A DNA stretch of 64,000 bases from Paenibacillus sp. DMB5 (GCF_001517085.1 NZ_LRAC01000100.1:1-64000); one strand, 5' to 3'. Shown: positions 43,887 through 53,509, counted from the stretch's first letter. The notes: generated by a model from the sequence alone, not told the origin. Numbers and translations are program-made.

Positions 43887-44031
43887 GTTTTTATCCCCCA
43901 TAAGATGTAGCAATATTATTACTTTACAGCTTTTACAGCTTTGATAACAAGCGGGTCTTGCAGGAACGGCCGCCATTTGCTTCCCGCAGAAAGAGCAGAA
44001 TGCCATCTTGAAGCCATTTTGAAAAAAAGAT

Positions 44032-44086
44032 TTGACAGGTGGCAGAGATTTCAGTATTATGTGTCTAAACCTACTAAACGGGTAGG
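44032..44086 (+). promoter_or_regulatory. Promoter and candidate operator of the sulfate uptake operon
   Basis: TTGACA (44032-44037), 17 bases, TATTAT (44055-44060). At the transcription start lies the inverted repeat CCTACTAAACGGGTAGG (44070-44086) followed by AATAATT, in the style of Rrf2-family (CymR/IscR) sites. Sulfur-dependent repression through CymR is known for such operons; the specific assignment is inferred. Confidence 0.65.
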
Positions 44087-44115
44087 AATAATTAAATAAA
44101 TGTTCTTACCGTACA

Positions 44116-44205
44116 GACGGAGGAGCGCCCGCTTGAAGCAAGCAGACACGTGTCTACAGGACCGGTTTGACCTGCGATATGTGGGCATTCCTGCGTCTTT
44201 TTTTT
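44116..44205 (+). ncRNA. Structured leader RNA ending in a terminator, upstream of sulfate transport genes
   Basis: GACGGAGGAGCGCCC (44116-44130) pairs with GGGCATTCCTGCGTC (44183-44197) over about 13 of 15 positions, and eight T follow at 44198-44205. The stem encloses two small hairpins, GCTTG-AAG-CAAGC (44131-44143) and AGACACGTGTCT (44144-44155), plus an unpaired stretch. This is the shape of a transcriptional riboswitch or attenuator. It lacks the S-box (SAM) conserved words and the T-box sequence. A short ORF from TTG 44132 passes through it behind GGAGG, so a leader-peptide attenuator is possible. Confidence 0.55.
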
Positions 44206-44264
44206 CTACTAACATGAATTTCAGAGGCATTTCTAATATTAAAAAACATGGGGGAGTGGTTGGA

Positions 44265-45392
44265 ATGAAGAAAGGGATCAAGAAGGGGCTTCTCGCCGGA
44301 TTTACATTACTGCTGACGGCAGGGCTCACTGCTTGCGGAAGCAACGGCAATACGAACAACAGTGCAAATTCAGCAGCAGGCACGCCTGAGGCAACCAATG
44401 CAGGAACGAATGCGGCTGCTACAGCCGAAGCGACAAAGGCGCCGGCAAAAGATCCGGTAGAGCTGCTGAATGTCTCCTATGACCCTACACGCGAGCTGTA
44501 TGAGAACTATAACAAATCGTTTGCTGCTTATTGGGAGCAGGAAACCGGGCAGAAGGTAACCATCAAACAGTCCCATGGCGGTTCCGGGGCGCAGAGCCGG
44601 GCGGTGCTTGAAGGGCTGGAGGCGGACGTTGTAACACTGGCGCTTGGTTATGACATTGATGCACTGGTTGATAAAGGGCTGATTAATGCAGGCTGGGAGA
44701 GCAAGTTCGAGCATAACAGCTCACCGTACACCTCGACCATCGTATTCCTGGTTCGCAAGGGCAATCCCAAAGGCATCAAGGACTGGCCGGATCTGCTTAA
44801 AGAGGGCGTGGAAGTGATCACTCCAAATCCCAAGACTTCCGGCGGTGCACGCTGGAACTATCTGGCGGCATGGGGTTATGCACTGGATAATAACAATAAT
44901 GATGAAGCCAAGGCACAGGAATTTGTCCAGGAGCTGTTCAAGCATGTGCCGGTACTGGATACCGGGGCACGCGGAGCTACAACGACCTTTGTAGAACGCG
45001 GTATCGGCGATGTACTGCTGGCGTGGGAGAATGAGGCCTATCTGTCCATCAAGGAGCTGGGTCCGGACAAATTTGAAATTGTGAACCCGTCCGAGAGCAT
45101 TCTGGCAGAGCCGCCGGTAGCGATCGTGGACAAAACAGTCGACAAGCGCGGAACACGCGAGGTATCTGAGGCCTATCTGAACTACCTCTACACCGAGGAT
45201 GGCCAGAAAATCGCCGCAGAGAACTATTACCGTCCGACACTGGAGAGTGTGAAGGAGCAGTTCAAGGATCAGTTCCCGGAAATCAAGCTGTTCACCCTGG
45301 CCGAGAAGTTCGGCACCTGGAAAGAAACCCAGGAGAAGCATTTCAATGACGGCGGGATCTTTGACCAGATTTATGTGCCGGGAAGCAAATAA
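44265..45392 (+). CDS. sbp: Sulfate ABC transporter substrate-binding lipoprotein
   Basis: 375 residues from ATG 44265. Signal and lipobox: [20 protein letters not shown], then a low-complexity Asn/Ala/Thr linker. Mature domain [60 protein letters not shown] and [20 protein letters not shown] are diagnostic for Sbp/CysP sulfate or thiosulfate binders. First gene of the operon with cysT and cysW; preceded by a structured leader. Confidence 0.95.
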   Translation: MKKGIKKGLLAGFTLLLTAGLTACGSNGNTNNSANSAAGTPEATNAGTNAAATAEATKAPAKDPVELLNVSYDPTRELYENYNKSFAAYWEQETGQKVTIKQSHGGSGAQSRAVLEGLEADVVTLALGYDIDALVDKGLINAGWESKFEHNSSPYTSTIVFLVRKGNPKGIKDWPDLLKEGVEVITPNPKTSGGARWNYLAAWGYALDNNNNDEAKAQEFVQELFKHVPVLDTGARGATTTFVERGIGDVLLAWENEAYLSIKELGPDKFEIVNPSESILAEPPVAIVDKTVDKRGTREVSEAYLNYLYTEDGQKIAAENYYRPTLESVKEQFKDQFPEIKLFTLAEKFGTWKETQEKHFNDGGIFDQIYVPGSK

Positions 45393-45530
45393 ATAAGATA
45401 CTGGCTTTTAATAACCGGATGCCTCAGCCGCAAGAGCTGGGGCATTCATGAATGTACGGGCCTGGGGAGCCTGCTCCGTCAGGGACGCTGATCGGTGACA
45501 AGCCGAAGGCAGGAAAGGATGGGTGCATAG

Positions 45531-46370
45531 ATGAATGTCATTTCTACGGCTGCAGCACGGCGCAAGGTGCTTCCGGGCTTCGGCATTACGATGGGTTACA
45601 GTGTACTGTACCTGAGTCTGGTAGTACTATTGCCGTTGTCGGCGCTGCTCTTCAATTCAACCGGGCTGAGCTGGGCCAAGTTCTGGGATATCGCCACTGA
45701 TCCCCGGGTGCTGGCTTCCTACCGTGTCAGCATAGGCACTGCTGCGGCTGCAGCATTGGCGAATGCTTTTTTTGGCCTGCTGATGGCCTGGGTGCTGGTG
45801 CGTTACGAGTTTCCGGGCAAAAGAATTTTCGACGCCCTTATTGATCTTCCGTTTGCCCTGCCGACTGCGGTTGCCGGCGTTTCCCTGACCGCACTTTATT
45901 CCCAAAATGGCTGGATAGGCTCTTTATTTGAACCGTACGGCTTCAAAATCGCCTTCACCCCGCTTGGAATCACGCTGGCGCTGATGTTCATCGGCATTCC
46001 CTTTGTTGTGCGGACCGTTCAGCCGGTGCTGGAGGATCTTGACCGGGATATGGAGGAGGCTGCAGCAACATTGGGTGCAAAGCGCGGCCGGACTTTTCTG
46101 CGCATCATTCTGCCTGAGGTGTTTCCTGCGCTGCTGACCGGCTTCGCGCTGGCTTTTGCCCGGGGGATCGGTGAATACGGCTCTGTCGTCTTTATCTCCG
46201 GTAACATGCCGATGCGGACTGAAATTGCCCCGCTGCTGATTATGTCCAAGCTGGAGCAGTTCGACTACGCCGGAGCGACCGCGGTGGCTCTGCTTCTTCT
46301 GCTGATTTCCTTCCTGATGCTGCTGGTCATTAACCTGCTTCAGCGCTGGGCCCGCAAAACTTCACGTTAA
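45531..46370 (+). CDS. cysT: Sulfate ABC transporter permease CysT
   Basis: 279 residues, six membrane helices. The EAA motif is [19 protein letters not shown], followed by [29 protein letters not shown] in shorter form [19 protein letters not shown]. The family motif [14 protein letters not shown] is present. It lies 138 bp after sbp. Forms the channel with CysW. Confidence 0.95.
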   Translation: MNVISTAAARRKVLPGFGITMGYSVLYLSLVVLLPLSALLFNSTGLSWAKFWDIATDPRVLASYRVSIGTAAAAALANAFFGLLMAWVLVRYEFPGKRIFDALIDLPFALPTAVAGVSLTALYSQNGWIGSLFEPYGFKIAFTPLGITLALMFIGIPFVVRTVQPVLEDLDRDMEEAAATLGAKRGRTFLRIILPEVFPALLTGFALAFARGIGEYGSVVFISGNMPMRTEIAPLLIMSKLEQFDYAGATAVALLLLLISFLMLLVINLLQRWARKTSR

Positions 46371-46387
46371 AATAAGGAGGAATGAAC

Positions 46388-47251
46388 ATGGCAGGAACTG
46401 TGCCCATGCATGCTCCGAAGCGGAGAAGCAGCACTGTCTCATCCGCAACAAATGAAAGCTCTATAGTAAAATGGGTGCTCATCGCTGCCGCCGGGCTGGT
46501 GATGCTCTGGCTGATTGCCCTGCCGCTGATCGTTGTGCTGACAGAGGCGCTGAAGCGGGGCTGGGACGTCTACTGGGCTGCGCTTTCTGATCCGGATGCG
46601 GCTTCGGCCCTAAGGCTGACACTGCTCGTAGCGGCGATTACTGTTCCGCTGAATACCATTTTCGGCGTAACTGCGGCCTGGGCGGTGACCAAGTTCCGTT
46701 TCCGCGGCAAAGGCTTTCTTATTACGCTGATTGATCTGCCGTTTGCCGTATCCCCGGTTATCGGCGGTCTGATCTTTGTGCTTGTGTTCGGCTCGAGCGG
46801 CTGGTTCGGCTCCTGGCTGAGCGATAATGACATCAAGATTGTTTTTGCCCTCCCCGGCATCATACTGGCGACATTGTTTGTAACCTTTCCCTTTGTAGCA
46901 CGCGAGCTGATTCCGCTGATGGAGGACCAGGGCACGCAGGAGGAGGAAGCGGCGATCACGCTGGGGGCCAAGGGCTGGCAAATCTTTTTCCGTGTTACCC
47001 TGCCCAATATAAAATGGGGTCTGCTGTATGGTATCATTCTCTGCAATGCGCGGGCGATGGGGGAGTTCGGGGCAGTGTCCGTAGTATCCGGCCGGATCCG
47101 CGGAGAGACCAATACGCTGCCGCTGCATGTGGAAATTTTATATAACGAATATCAGTTTTCCGCATCGTTCGCGGTTGCTTCCCTGCTGCTGTTACTGGCT
47201 TTGTTCACGATGATTATTAAAAGCTGGCTGTTGCGCAAAAATGCTAATTGA
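46388..47251 (+). CDS. cysW: Sulfate ABC transporter permease CysW
   Basis: 287 residues from ATG 46388, seven bases after AAGGAGG; the ATG at 46382 is too close to it. Six helices after a polar N-terminus. EAA loop TQEEEAAITLGAKGWQIFFR and the CysW signature NARAMGEFGAVSVVSG. Coupled to cysT (17-bp gap). No cysA ATPase gene follows, so the ATPase must be encoded elsewhere. Confidence 0.95.
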   Translation: MAGTVPMHAPKRRSSTVSSATNESSIVKWVLIAAAGLVMLWLIALPLIVVLTEALKRGWDVYWAALSDPDAASALRLTLLVAAITVPLNTIFGVTAAWAVTKFRFRGKGFLITLIDLPFAVSPVIGGLIFVLVFGSSGWFGSWLSDNDIKIVFALPGIILATLFVTFPFVARELIPLMEDQGTQEEEAAITLGAKGWQIFFRVTLPNIKWGLLYGIILCNARAMGEFGAVSVVSGRIRGETNTLPLHVEILYNEYQFSASFAVASLLLLLALFTMIIKSWLLRKNAN

Positions 47252-47353
47252 CAGTGATTGGGTTCCATGCTAAGTTAAAACTCAGTATACAAGTTGGAAA
47301 TGACGGGATTTAGGCGGAGATAACCCCCTATCCGGGGAAAGGGAGGCTGGAAA

Positions 47354-47575
47354 ATGGCTAAGCCACTGAAGGTGGATGAGTTATGGCTATCACGAATTTC
47401 AGAACTGCTGGACAATATGGAATTCGGCTCACTGCATATTGTAGTGCATGAGGGTCAGATTGTTCAGATGGAGCGTACGGAACGCAAGCGTTTCGAGAAC
47501 AGCTCAGCAAATCCGCGTATCAGTGGGGAAACCGGAAGCCGGCGCACCGACGCCCGTTCGGCGGGACGGGGATAA
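47354..47575 (+). CDS. YezD-family small protein (DUF2292)
   Basis: 73 residues. ELWLSRISELLDNMEFGSLH and IVVHEGQIVQMERTERKRF are the DUF2292 core; the C-terminal 25 residues are Ser/Arg-rich and probably disordered. Members are commonly encoded with sulfate-assimilation and transport genes, as here after cysW. Function is not established. Confidence 0.85.
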   Translation: MAKPLKVDELWLSRISELLDNMEFGSLHIVVHEGQIVQMERTERKRFENSSANPRISGETGSRRTDARSAGRG

Positions 47576-47625
47576 CAAGAAGCGCGTTAGTACTCATCCT
47601 ATATACAATTGTGCTTGAGATCAAA

Positions 47626-47677
47626 ACGAAACAGAGCAGCGTCTCCTCCAGGTGAGAGGTACGCTGCTCTGTTTTGC
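47626..47677. terminator. Bidirectional terminator
   Basis: AAACAGAGCAGCGT, inner CTCC...GGAG-like loop, ACGCTGCTCTGTTTTG. Long perfect stem of 14 pairs between the sulfate operon and the convergent membrane-protein gene. Confidence 0.9.
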
Positions 47678-47692
47678 TGTAACACGGTTGAA

Positions 47693-48001
47693 TTAATAAC
47701 GGGGTCTCTGCCGGTTGGCGGACAGGCCTTCAATCAGCAGGACGATAGCGGTAATGGCATGCATGATCCAGCCGACAAACGGAATGAGTGCAACTACCGA
47801 AGTGACAATCCCGATGACGTTACCGATATACGGCCCGCGTTCTCTCAGCAGGATGACTACAGCCGCCGCGTGGAGCAGGAAGGCAACGCCGAGCGGCAGC
47901 CAGGCGTTGGCGACAACGAAGGTACCCCCGATAAACGGGATGGCCAGAAATGCCTCGTACGCGAAAGTCCCCCATTTAAATAATTTGCCCAGTGATGACA
48001 T
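47693..48001 (-). CDS. Small hypothetical membrane protein
   Basis: 102 residues with about three or four hydrophobic segments (FLAIPFIGGTFVVANAWLP, GVAFLLHAAAVVILL, IGIVTSVVALIPFVGWIMHA, ITAIVLLIEGL). The composition and ribosome region (AAAAGGATCGG) are consistent with a real gene. No family recognised beyond small Gram-positive membrane proteins. Confidence 0.75.
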   Translation of the reverse strand: MSSLGKLFKWGTFAYEAFLAIPFIGGTFVVANAWLPLGVAFLLHAAAVVILLRERGPYIGNVIGIVTSVVALIPFVGWIMHAITAIVLLIEGLSANRQRPRY

Positions 48002-48259
48002 GATGGTTCACCGATCCTTTTCAAGTTATAGTGGAGCCTGATTGTATTACTATTAGTTACCCGTCTTCTTGGACTGAGAATAGGCAGTGATGTCTGTGGC
48101 GGAATTCTTTATAGCATACGTTGGAACCGGTGATCCGTTTCAAAATGAACCCCGGGCTTATCCGACCGCCTTGATTGCGGCTGCTGCTGTCGTATATATT
48201 GGTTACAGTGCAGGGGACCGGCAGCGGGCTCCTGACAGAGAGCGAGGAGAAGATCAAGT

Positions 48260-48688
48260 ATGAACCATATATCCAAACCGGAAGTACGCCATGAGCTGCC
48301 TTCAGTGGAGCAATATCTGGCTCTGCGTGCAGAGGCGGGCCTGAGTCCGATGAGTGCTGCAGGAGCAGCAGCCGGGCTACCGCGTTCCTGTTTTGCAGTT
48401 ACTGTATTTGACGGGGAACAGCTGGTCGGAATGGGCCGGGTTATCGGGGACGGAGGCTGCTTCTTTCAGGTCACCGACATTGCGGTTAAGCCCGCTTATC
48501 AGGGCCGTGGTCTGGGAAAAGCGGTCATGCACGAAATCAGACAGTTTCTTGATACCGTACCGCAGCCGTCCTATGTGAGCCTGATTGCTGATGGTGAGGC
48601 CGCGAAGCTCTATGCGCAGTACGGCTTCACTTCTGTTATGCCTGAGTCACAGGGAATGTTTCTGCGGCGGCAGAGCGTAGATAAATAA
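48260..48688 (+). CDS. GNAT-family N-acetyltransferase
   Basis: 142 residues. Acetyl-CoA binding motif A is VTDIAVKPAYQGRGLGKAVM with the R/QxxGxG/A loop QGRGLG; motif B is YAQYGFTSV. The N-terminal half has LVGMGRVIGDGGCFFQ. Substrate unknown. AGCGAGGAG-type ribosome site upstream. Confidence 0.93.
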   Translation: MNHISKPEVRHELPSVEQYLALRAEAGLSPMSAAGAAAGLPRSCFAVTVFDGEQLVGMGRVIGDGGCFFQVTDIAVKPAYQGRGLGKAVMHEIRQFLDTVPQPSYVSLIADGEAAKLYAQYGFTSVMPESQGMFLRRQSVDK

Positions 48689-48749
48689 ACTTAGAACGAA
48701 TTGATGGATAAAGCGGCATGCAAGCTGACGAAAGGTGAGGAAACGGAAG

Positions 48750-49382
48750 ATGGATGTAGTGGTAATAGGAGCGTCAGGAACCATTGGAAAGGCCATTGTA
48801 CAGGAAGCGTTAAAAAGAAAACATGAGGTAACCGCAGCCGTCCGTAATCCGGAATCGGTGGGGCTGCAGCACGAACGTCTGCAGGTTGTACGGGCGGATG
48901 TGCTTGATCCGGCATCTGTTGCCGCGGCAGTAGCAGGGCACGGTGAAATAATCAGCGCCTTCGGGCCTGATCCGGGGCAGGAAAATGACCTGCTCAGAGC
49001 GGCAGATTCCTTGATTGAAGGGCTGCAGCAAGCCGGTGTAGAGCGTCTGATTATTGTAGGGGGTGCAGGCAGCCTGAAGACAGAATCGGGAGAATGGCTG
49101 ATGGATACGGCCGGATTCCCCGAAGAGCTTCGACCGCTGGCTGCAGCGCATGCACATGCTTATGAAATTTACAGGGGCTCAGAGCTGGATTACACCTATA
49201 TCAGCCCGCCTGCAGCAATCGTCCCCGGCCGCCGGACCGGCATGTTCCGGATTGGCCTGGACCGGCTGATTACCGATGAGAACGGCGAGAGCAGCATCAG
49301 CGTGGAGGATTTTGCCGCAGCCGTGGTTGATGAGCTTGAGGAAGGCAATTTCAGCCGGGAACGGTTTACAGTAGCGTATTGA
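48750..49382 (+). CDS. NAD(P)-binding Rossmann-fold (YwnB-like) protein
   Basis: 210 residues from ATG 48750; the GTG at 48735 lies within the ribosome site AAAGGTGAGG. GASGTIGKAIVQEAL is the dinucleotide motif, followed by ADVLDPASVAAAVAGHGEII and VERLIIVGGAGSL. Atypical SDR or NmrA-like family; probably an NADPH-dependent reductase or redox-sensing protein. Confidence 0.88.
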   Translation: MDVVVIGASGTIGKAIVQEALKRKHEVTAAVRNPESVGLQHERLQVVRADVLDPASVAAAVAGHGEIISAFGPDPGQENDLLRAADSLIEGLQQAGVERLIIVGGAGSLKTESGEWLMDTAGFPEELRPLAAAHAHAYEIYRGSELDYTYISPPAAIVPGRRTGMFRIGLDRLITDENGESSISVEDFAAAVVDELEEGNFSRERFTVAY

Positions 49383-49496
49383 TTCACCATAATAAGCGGG
49401 GCGGGCTGCAGCCGCAGCCGGCCCAAAGGGGATTGTTCCCCTGCGCAGAGGGGTAAGACTTATTGCATATGATGCTGTAAGGCTTGCCTTTTTTGG

Positions 49497-49570
49497 TTAT
49501 GCGGGTTGATTTCAACTAAACTGCAATTGCATGGCGAGTTGGAATAATTAAGCGGCGTTTTTTCAACTAG
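49497..49570. repeat. One 74-bp palindrome-pair module (site C)
   Basis: Two 23-bp units start at 49497 and 49548, 51 bp apart, ending TTCAACTAA and TTCAACTAG, with TTATGCGG and TTAAGCGG left arms. Same architecture as at 20315 and 55718. Intergenic between the Rossmann protein and nnrD/E. The rest of 49383-49631 shows no gene. Confidence 0.72.
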
Positions 49571-49631
49571 ACTGGATAAGAGCAAGCCTGCCTTAATGTT
49601 AGTTAATTAATCCGGGAAGGGGTTGGAGTAA

Positions 49632-51459
49632 ATGAATCTGGTCACGGCAGAGGAAATGCGGCAGCTCGACCGTATGACGATAGACAAGCTGGGTATTCCG
49701 GCCATTGCGCTAATGGAAAATGCCGGGCGTGCGATTGCTGAGGAAGTGATTGCCTTATGCCGGCGTAAGCAGAATAGCAGCGGAAACAGCTGGTGCGGTG
49801 AAATAGAGCTTGGCTCAGACTGGTCTACGGATAGTGATATTGTGCGCAGTAGGAGCGGTAGCGGAAGCAGTAAGATTGCCAGCAGCGGGGGCTGTGTTAC
49901 CGGGGGGACTGGGCACAGCATAAACGGCGGCTGGAATGCCGGAAGTGGAGGGAAAGGAGATGGCGGCATAGGCCTGGGCTGGAACGGTGGCGGTGAAAAT
50001 GGCTGGTGCGGCGGAGCGCAGCCGCCGCAGGAATTCAGGGTCAGCGCGACCGGGCGCTGACCTGGACACCGCGCGCGAGCACTGGCTGATCCTGGTCGGC
50101 AAAGGCAACAACGGCGGCGACGGCCTCGCCGCGCCAGGCACCTGCGTGAGGCGGGCCTCGCCGTCACGCTGGTGTACGCGGCCGCGCCGCAGACGCTGGC
50201 CGGGGAAGCCGCCGGTGCAGCGTGCTGCTGCTGCGGCGCTGGGGCTTCCGGCCGTTGTCCACGGCCGGAACAGCATCGACTTTGCCGGGTGCACCGGCAT
50301 CGTCGATGCCCTGCTCGGCACCGGAAGCGCGGGAGCGCCGCGCGGTGCCTATGCGGACCTGATTGCCGCGGCAAATGCCAGCGGCAAGCCGATTGTGTCC
50401 GCGGACATCCCCAGCGGGCTGGACGCGGACACGGGGGCGCTGCATGAGCCTTGCATTCATGCGGCGGTGACGGTCTGCCTCGCGCTGCTCAAGCGCGGTC
50501 TGGTGCAGTATCCCGGCGCGGGAGCAGCCGGGAGGGTGGTGGTCCGCTCCATCGGCATCCCCGCTGCTCTGGCCCGGGAGGCCGGGGTGCAGGCCAGCCT
50601 GCTGACCCCGGAAGTGCTGAAGACACGTCTCGGGGTCGACGTGTCGCGCCGCCGCTCGCCCGAAGGCCACAAGGGCACTTACGGGCATGTCCTGCTGGCG
50701 GCGGGAAGTCTGTCCATGAGCGGCGCCGGGCTGCTTGCGGCACGGGCCGCGCTGCGGGCAGGGTGCGGTCTGGTGACCTGGACACTGCCTGCAGCGCTGC
50801 TGCCCTATGTAATCGGTGCCGCTCCGGAGATCATGCTGGCTGCAGCCGGCGGGGGGGAGGACGGCACCTGGAATGCGGGGACGGCCGCGGAGGTGCTGCG
50901 GCTTGGCGGGAAGCGTGATGCGGTTGCCACAGGTCCCGGGCTGGGCCGGTTTGCCGGAGACCAGGAATGGCTCCGCATGCTGTGGGAAGGGATCGGCAGC
51001 CCGCTGGTGCTGGATGCGGATGCCCTTAATATTCTGGCGGAATGTAACTATACGGAATGGTCCAGTCCCGGCAGGCCGGTTATTCTAACCCCTCATCCGG
51101 GGGAAATGGCCCGGCTCGCGGGCGTATCCACGCCGGAGGTACAGCGTGACCGGATCGGTCTTGCCCAGGCTTATGCCATAAAGCACGGCGTGGTCCTTGT
51201 ACTCAAAGGCTCTCACACCGTAATTGCCTCGCCTGAAGGGGAGGTCTATGTCAACACCACAGGCCATCCGGGAATGGGCACGGGCGGAGCAGGCGATGTG
51301 CTGACGGGAATGATAGCCGGCCTGCTCGCCCAGGGTCTGGATGCCGTCCAGGCAGCAGCCTTCGGCGTGTATCTGCACGGACTGGCCGGCGAGCGGGCGG
51401 CCGGCTCACGGAATGATCCGTCGGCACTGGTCGCGGGAGATATTATCGAGGCGCTGTAG
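49632..51459 (+). pseudogene. nnr: Bifunctional NAD(P)HX epimerase/dehydratase with apparent frameshifts
   Basis: The N-terminal epimerase (NnrE) begins NLVTAEEMRQLDRMTIDKLG and ALMENAGRAIAEEVI. A Gly/Ser-rich insert of about 90 residues follows, then LILVGKGNNGGDGLA. The C-terminal dehydratase (NnrD) has GHKGTYGHVLLAAGSLSMSG, VLDADALNIL, LTPHPGEMARL and GTGGAGDVLTGMIAGLL. The frame changes at about 50000-50070, 50132 and 50212, each explained by one lost base in GC-rich sequence. The protein repairs hydrated NAD(P)H. Intact motifs either side suggest sequence errors; as written only the dehydratase half could be made. Confidence 0.85.
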
Positions 51460-51553
51460 AAGCCGCCGGATGGATCTGCATGAACGGGGCTGCTGAATGA
51501 TCGCACACGGATCATCTGTCAGCACCGGTAAGCGGAAGCCTTACTAATTCTAC

Positions 51554-52009
51554 CTACTGCAGAACCAGACAGAGCAGCGGTACGAAGAGGGCGAATACAG
51601 GCAGCAGCAGCGGGTAGCGTTCGCCGGCCAGCTGGGCGAGGCGGAACAGCAGCAGGATGCCGATGCCGTACAGGCCGCAGGTCTGTGTATCTCCGCCCTG
51701 CTCTGAAGCAAGCCACAGGCCGGCCCCGAATCCGGCAGCGGCGTAGAGGATGAGCGAAGGGATGAGCCTGGAAGAACGGAACATGGACAACAGGGCGTCG
51801 GCAATCAGTGCAGCCGGCAGGGCATAGGAATAGATGGCATAAGGGACTGAGACCGGCCAGCCTTCCGGAATCCCGTCCGTATACGGGAGCCGGAGCAGGA
51901 TAAGGGAGACCAGCATAAAGGTCAGCCCGGCAGCGGACAATTTGGACAGGGCATAGATGCCCGCCGACAGTCTTACAGAAGGCAGGTCGTACTCTTTGAT
52001 TTTGTTCAT
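51554..52009 (-). CDS. Hypothetical membrane protein
   Basis: 151 residues, about four membrane segments (LSAAGLTFMLVSLILLRLPY, YAIYSYALPAALIADALLSM, SLILYAAAGFGAGLWLAS, LLPVFALFVPLLCLVLQ). Starts MNKIKEYDLPSVRLSAGIYA behind AAAGGACG. No family recognised. It follows the SDR gene on the same strand with 26 bp between, so they may be co-transcribed. Confidence 0.72.
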   Translation of the reverse strand: MNKIKEYDLPSVRLSAGIYALSKLSAAGLTFMLVSLILLRLPYTDGIPEGWPVSVPYAIYSYALPAALIADALLSMFRSSRLIPSLILYAAAGFGAGLWLASEQGGDTQTCGLYGIGILLLFRLAQLAGERYPLLLPVFALFVPLLCLVLQ

Positions 52010-52035
52010 CTGAAAACGTCCTTTCGGGTTTGATG

Positions 52036-52935
52036 TCAGCTTGTGACCATATCTCCTCCATTGACATGAATGCAGGTGCCGGTTACGTAGGCTGAATCAG
52101 GGCCGGCTAAATAAACATAAGCACCAGCAAGCTCATAGGGCTGTGCCGCCCGCCCCAGCGGCGTATCGGTTCCAAATATACTGACTTCGTCGGCAGGGAA
52201 GCTGGAAGGGATCAGCGGAGTCCATACGGGGCCTGGGGCAACACTATTGACGCGGATTCCGCTTTCGGCAAGCGACAGGGCAAGGGAACGTGTGAAGGTG
52301 ACGACAGCGCCTTTGGTCGAGGAATAATCAATGAGCTCCTTATTGCCCTGGTAAGCGGTAATCGAGGCGGTGTTGATGATGGATGAGCCTTTTGCCAGAT
52401 GCGGCAGTGCGGCCTGGCTCATGAAAAAGAACGGAAAAATATTGGTCTGGAAGGTCTGGTACAGCTGCTCTTCCGTAATGTCCAGAAGGCTGCGCTGGGG
52501 GTACTGTACCGCGAGGTTGTTGACAAGTATATCCAGCTTGCCCAATGTCTGCACGGTCTGCTCCACCGCCTGAAAGCAGTTTTGCCGGTACCGCAAATCT
52601 GTCTCAATCCGCAGGCAGCGGCGGCCAAGCTGTTCGATGCGCCGTGCTGTATCATTGGCATCAGAGGCCTCATACAGGTAGGCAATAGCCACGTCCGCCC
52701 CTTCCTTGGCGAAAGCGATAGCCGCCGCCTTGCCGATCCCGCTGTCCCCGCCGCTGATCAGGGCCACCTTGCCCTTTAGTCTGCCGCTGCCGCGGATTTC
52801 CGGATCTTCACTGATCGGCCGGGGATTCATTAGGCTCTCCAGTCCGGGCTGGCGGTTCTGGTGCTGCGGGGGAAAAGCGATTTTTTGTGTGCGGCATACC
52901 GTCTGTTCCCCGTAAAAGGGATATGTTGGGTTCAT
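52036..52935 (-). CDS. Short-chain dehydrogenase/reductase (YghA/YhdF type)
   Basis: 299 residues from ATG 52935 behind AAGGAGGAG. The N-terminal 45-residue extension (YPFYGEQTVCRTQKIAFPPQ) is typical of the stress-type SDRs. Cofactor motif SGGDSGIGKAAA, then LVNNLAVQYPQ, catalytic Ser in NTASITAYQG and YSSTKGAVV (YxxxK). C-terminal VTGTCIHVNGGD. NAD(P)-dependent oxidoreductase, substrate unknown. Confidence 0.93.
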   Translation of the reverse strand: MNPTYPFYGEQTVCRTQKIAFPPQHQNRQPGLESLMNPRPISEDPEIRGSGRLKGKVALISGGDSGIGKAAAIAFAKEGADVAIAYLYEASDANDTARRIEQLGRRCLRIETDLRYRQNCFQAVEQTVQTLGKLDILVNNLAVQYPQRSLLDITEEQLYQTFQTNIFPFFFMSQAALPHLAKGSSIINTASITAYQGNKELIDYSSTKGAVVTFTRSLALSLAESGIRVNSVAPGPVWTPLIPSSFPADEVSIFGTDTPLGRAAQPYELAGAYVYLAGPDSAYVTGTCIHVNGGDMVTS

Positions 52936-53092
52936 TGCGCTGTACTCCTCCTTGCGTGCTGCCGGTTTTGTATATTTCTATGCATCCGCCCAGAAAAGCG
53001 TGCGCTTTCTGCGGCATAAGCCGGCGGAAATGACCGGGCGGTTACGTATGCTGCTGTACCTGAATTGAATAATAGAAAGGTGGATAAATAAA

Positions 53093-53509
53093 ATGCTGTA
53101 TCGTGCAATGGTAGCAGAGGATTATGACGCAGCCTGCAGGCTGTGGGAAAATACGGCGGGGATGGGCCTTAGCGAAGCCGATTCGCGGGAAGGCATTCTG
53201 CAGTTTCTCGGGCGGAATCCGGGCCTGAGCCAGGTATGCGAGGAAGAAGACGGCACACTTGCCGGTACGGCCATGTGCGGGCACGACGGACGCAGGGGAT
53301 ATATGTATCATGTAGCCGTCAGTACAGCCTGCCGGGGTAAAGGGGCCGGCCGTGAGCTGGTCTCCCGTGCGCTGGCGGCCCTTCATAAAGAAGGCATAGC
53401 GAAATGCCATCTGATGGTCATTGAAGGCAATACGCTGGGACGCAGCTTCTGGTCGGGAACCGGCTGGCAGGAGCGGGACGGCCTCGTACTCTTTTCACAA
53501 AATACATAA
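53093..53509 (+). CDS. GNAT-family N-acetyltransferase
   Basis: 138 residues. Motif A: MYHVAVSTACRGKGAGRELV with the acetyl-CoA loop CRGKGAG; then GIAKCHLMVIEGNTLGRSFW and SGTGWQERDGLVLFS, as in YpeA-like acetyltransferases. Substrate unknown. Ribosome site GAAAGGTGG. Confidence 0.92.
   Translation: MLYRAMVAEDYDAACRLWENTAGMGLSEADSREGILQFLGRNPGLSQVCEEEDGTLAGTAMCGHDGRRGYMYHVAVSTACRGKGAGRELVSRALAALHKEGIAKCHLMVIEGNTLGRSFWSGTGWQERDGLVLFSQNT

Noticed and set aside
44116-44205. SAM (S-box) riboswitch upstream of sbp
   Set aside because: The invariant S-box words (CTTATCAAGAG, CCCGATGAAACCCGGCAACC type) are absent; only general leader structure is seen.
44100-44264. N-terminal extension of the sulfate-binding protein from ATG 44100
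   Set aside because: The extra 55 residues precede a perfect lipoprotein signal at ATG 44265, and they cross the terminator hairpin.
51519-52067. 182-codon minus-strand ORF overlapping the small membrane-protein gene
   Set aside because: The alternative frame at 51554-52009 has a ribosome site and a coherent membrane-protein profile; this one overlaps the end of the SDR gene and is Arg/Pro/Cys-rich.
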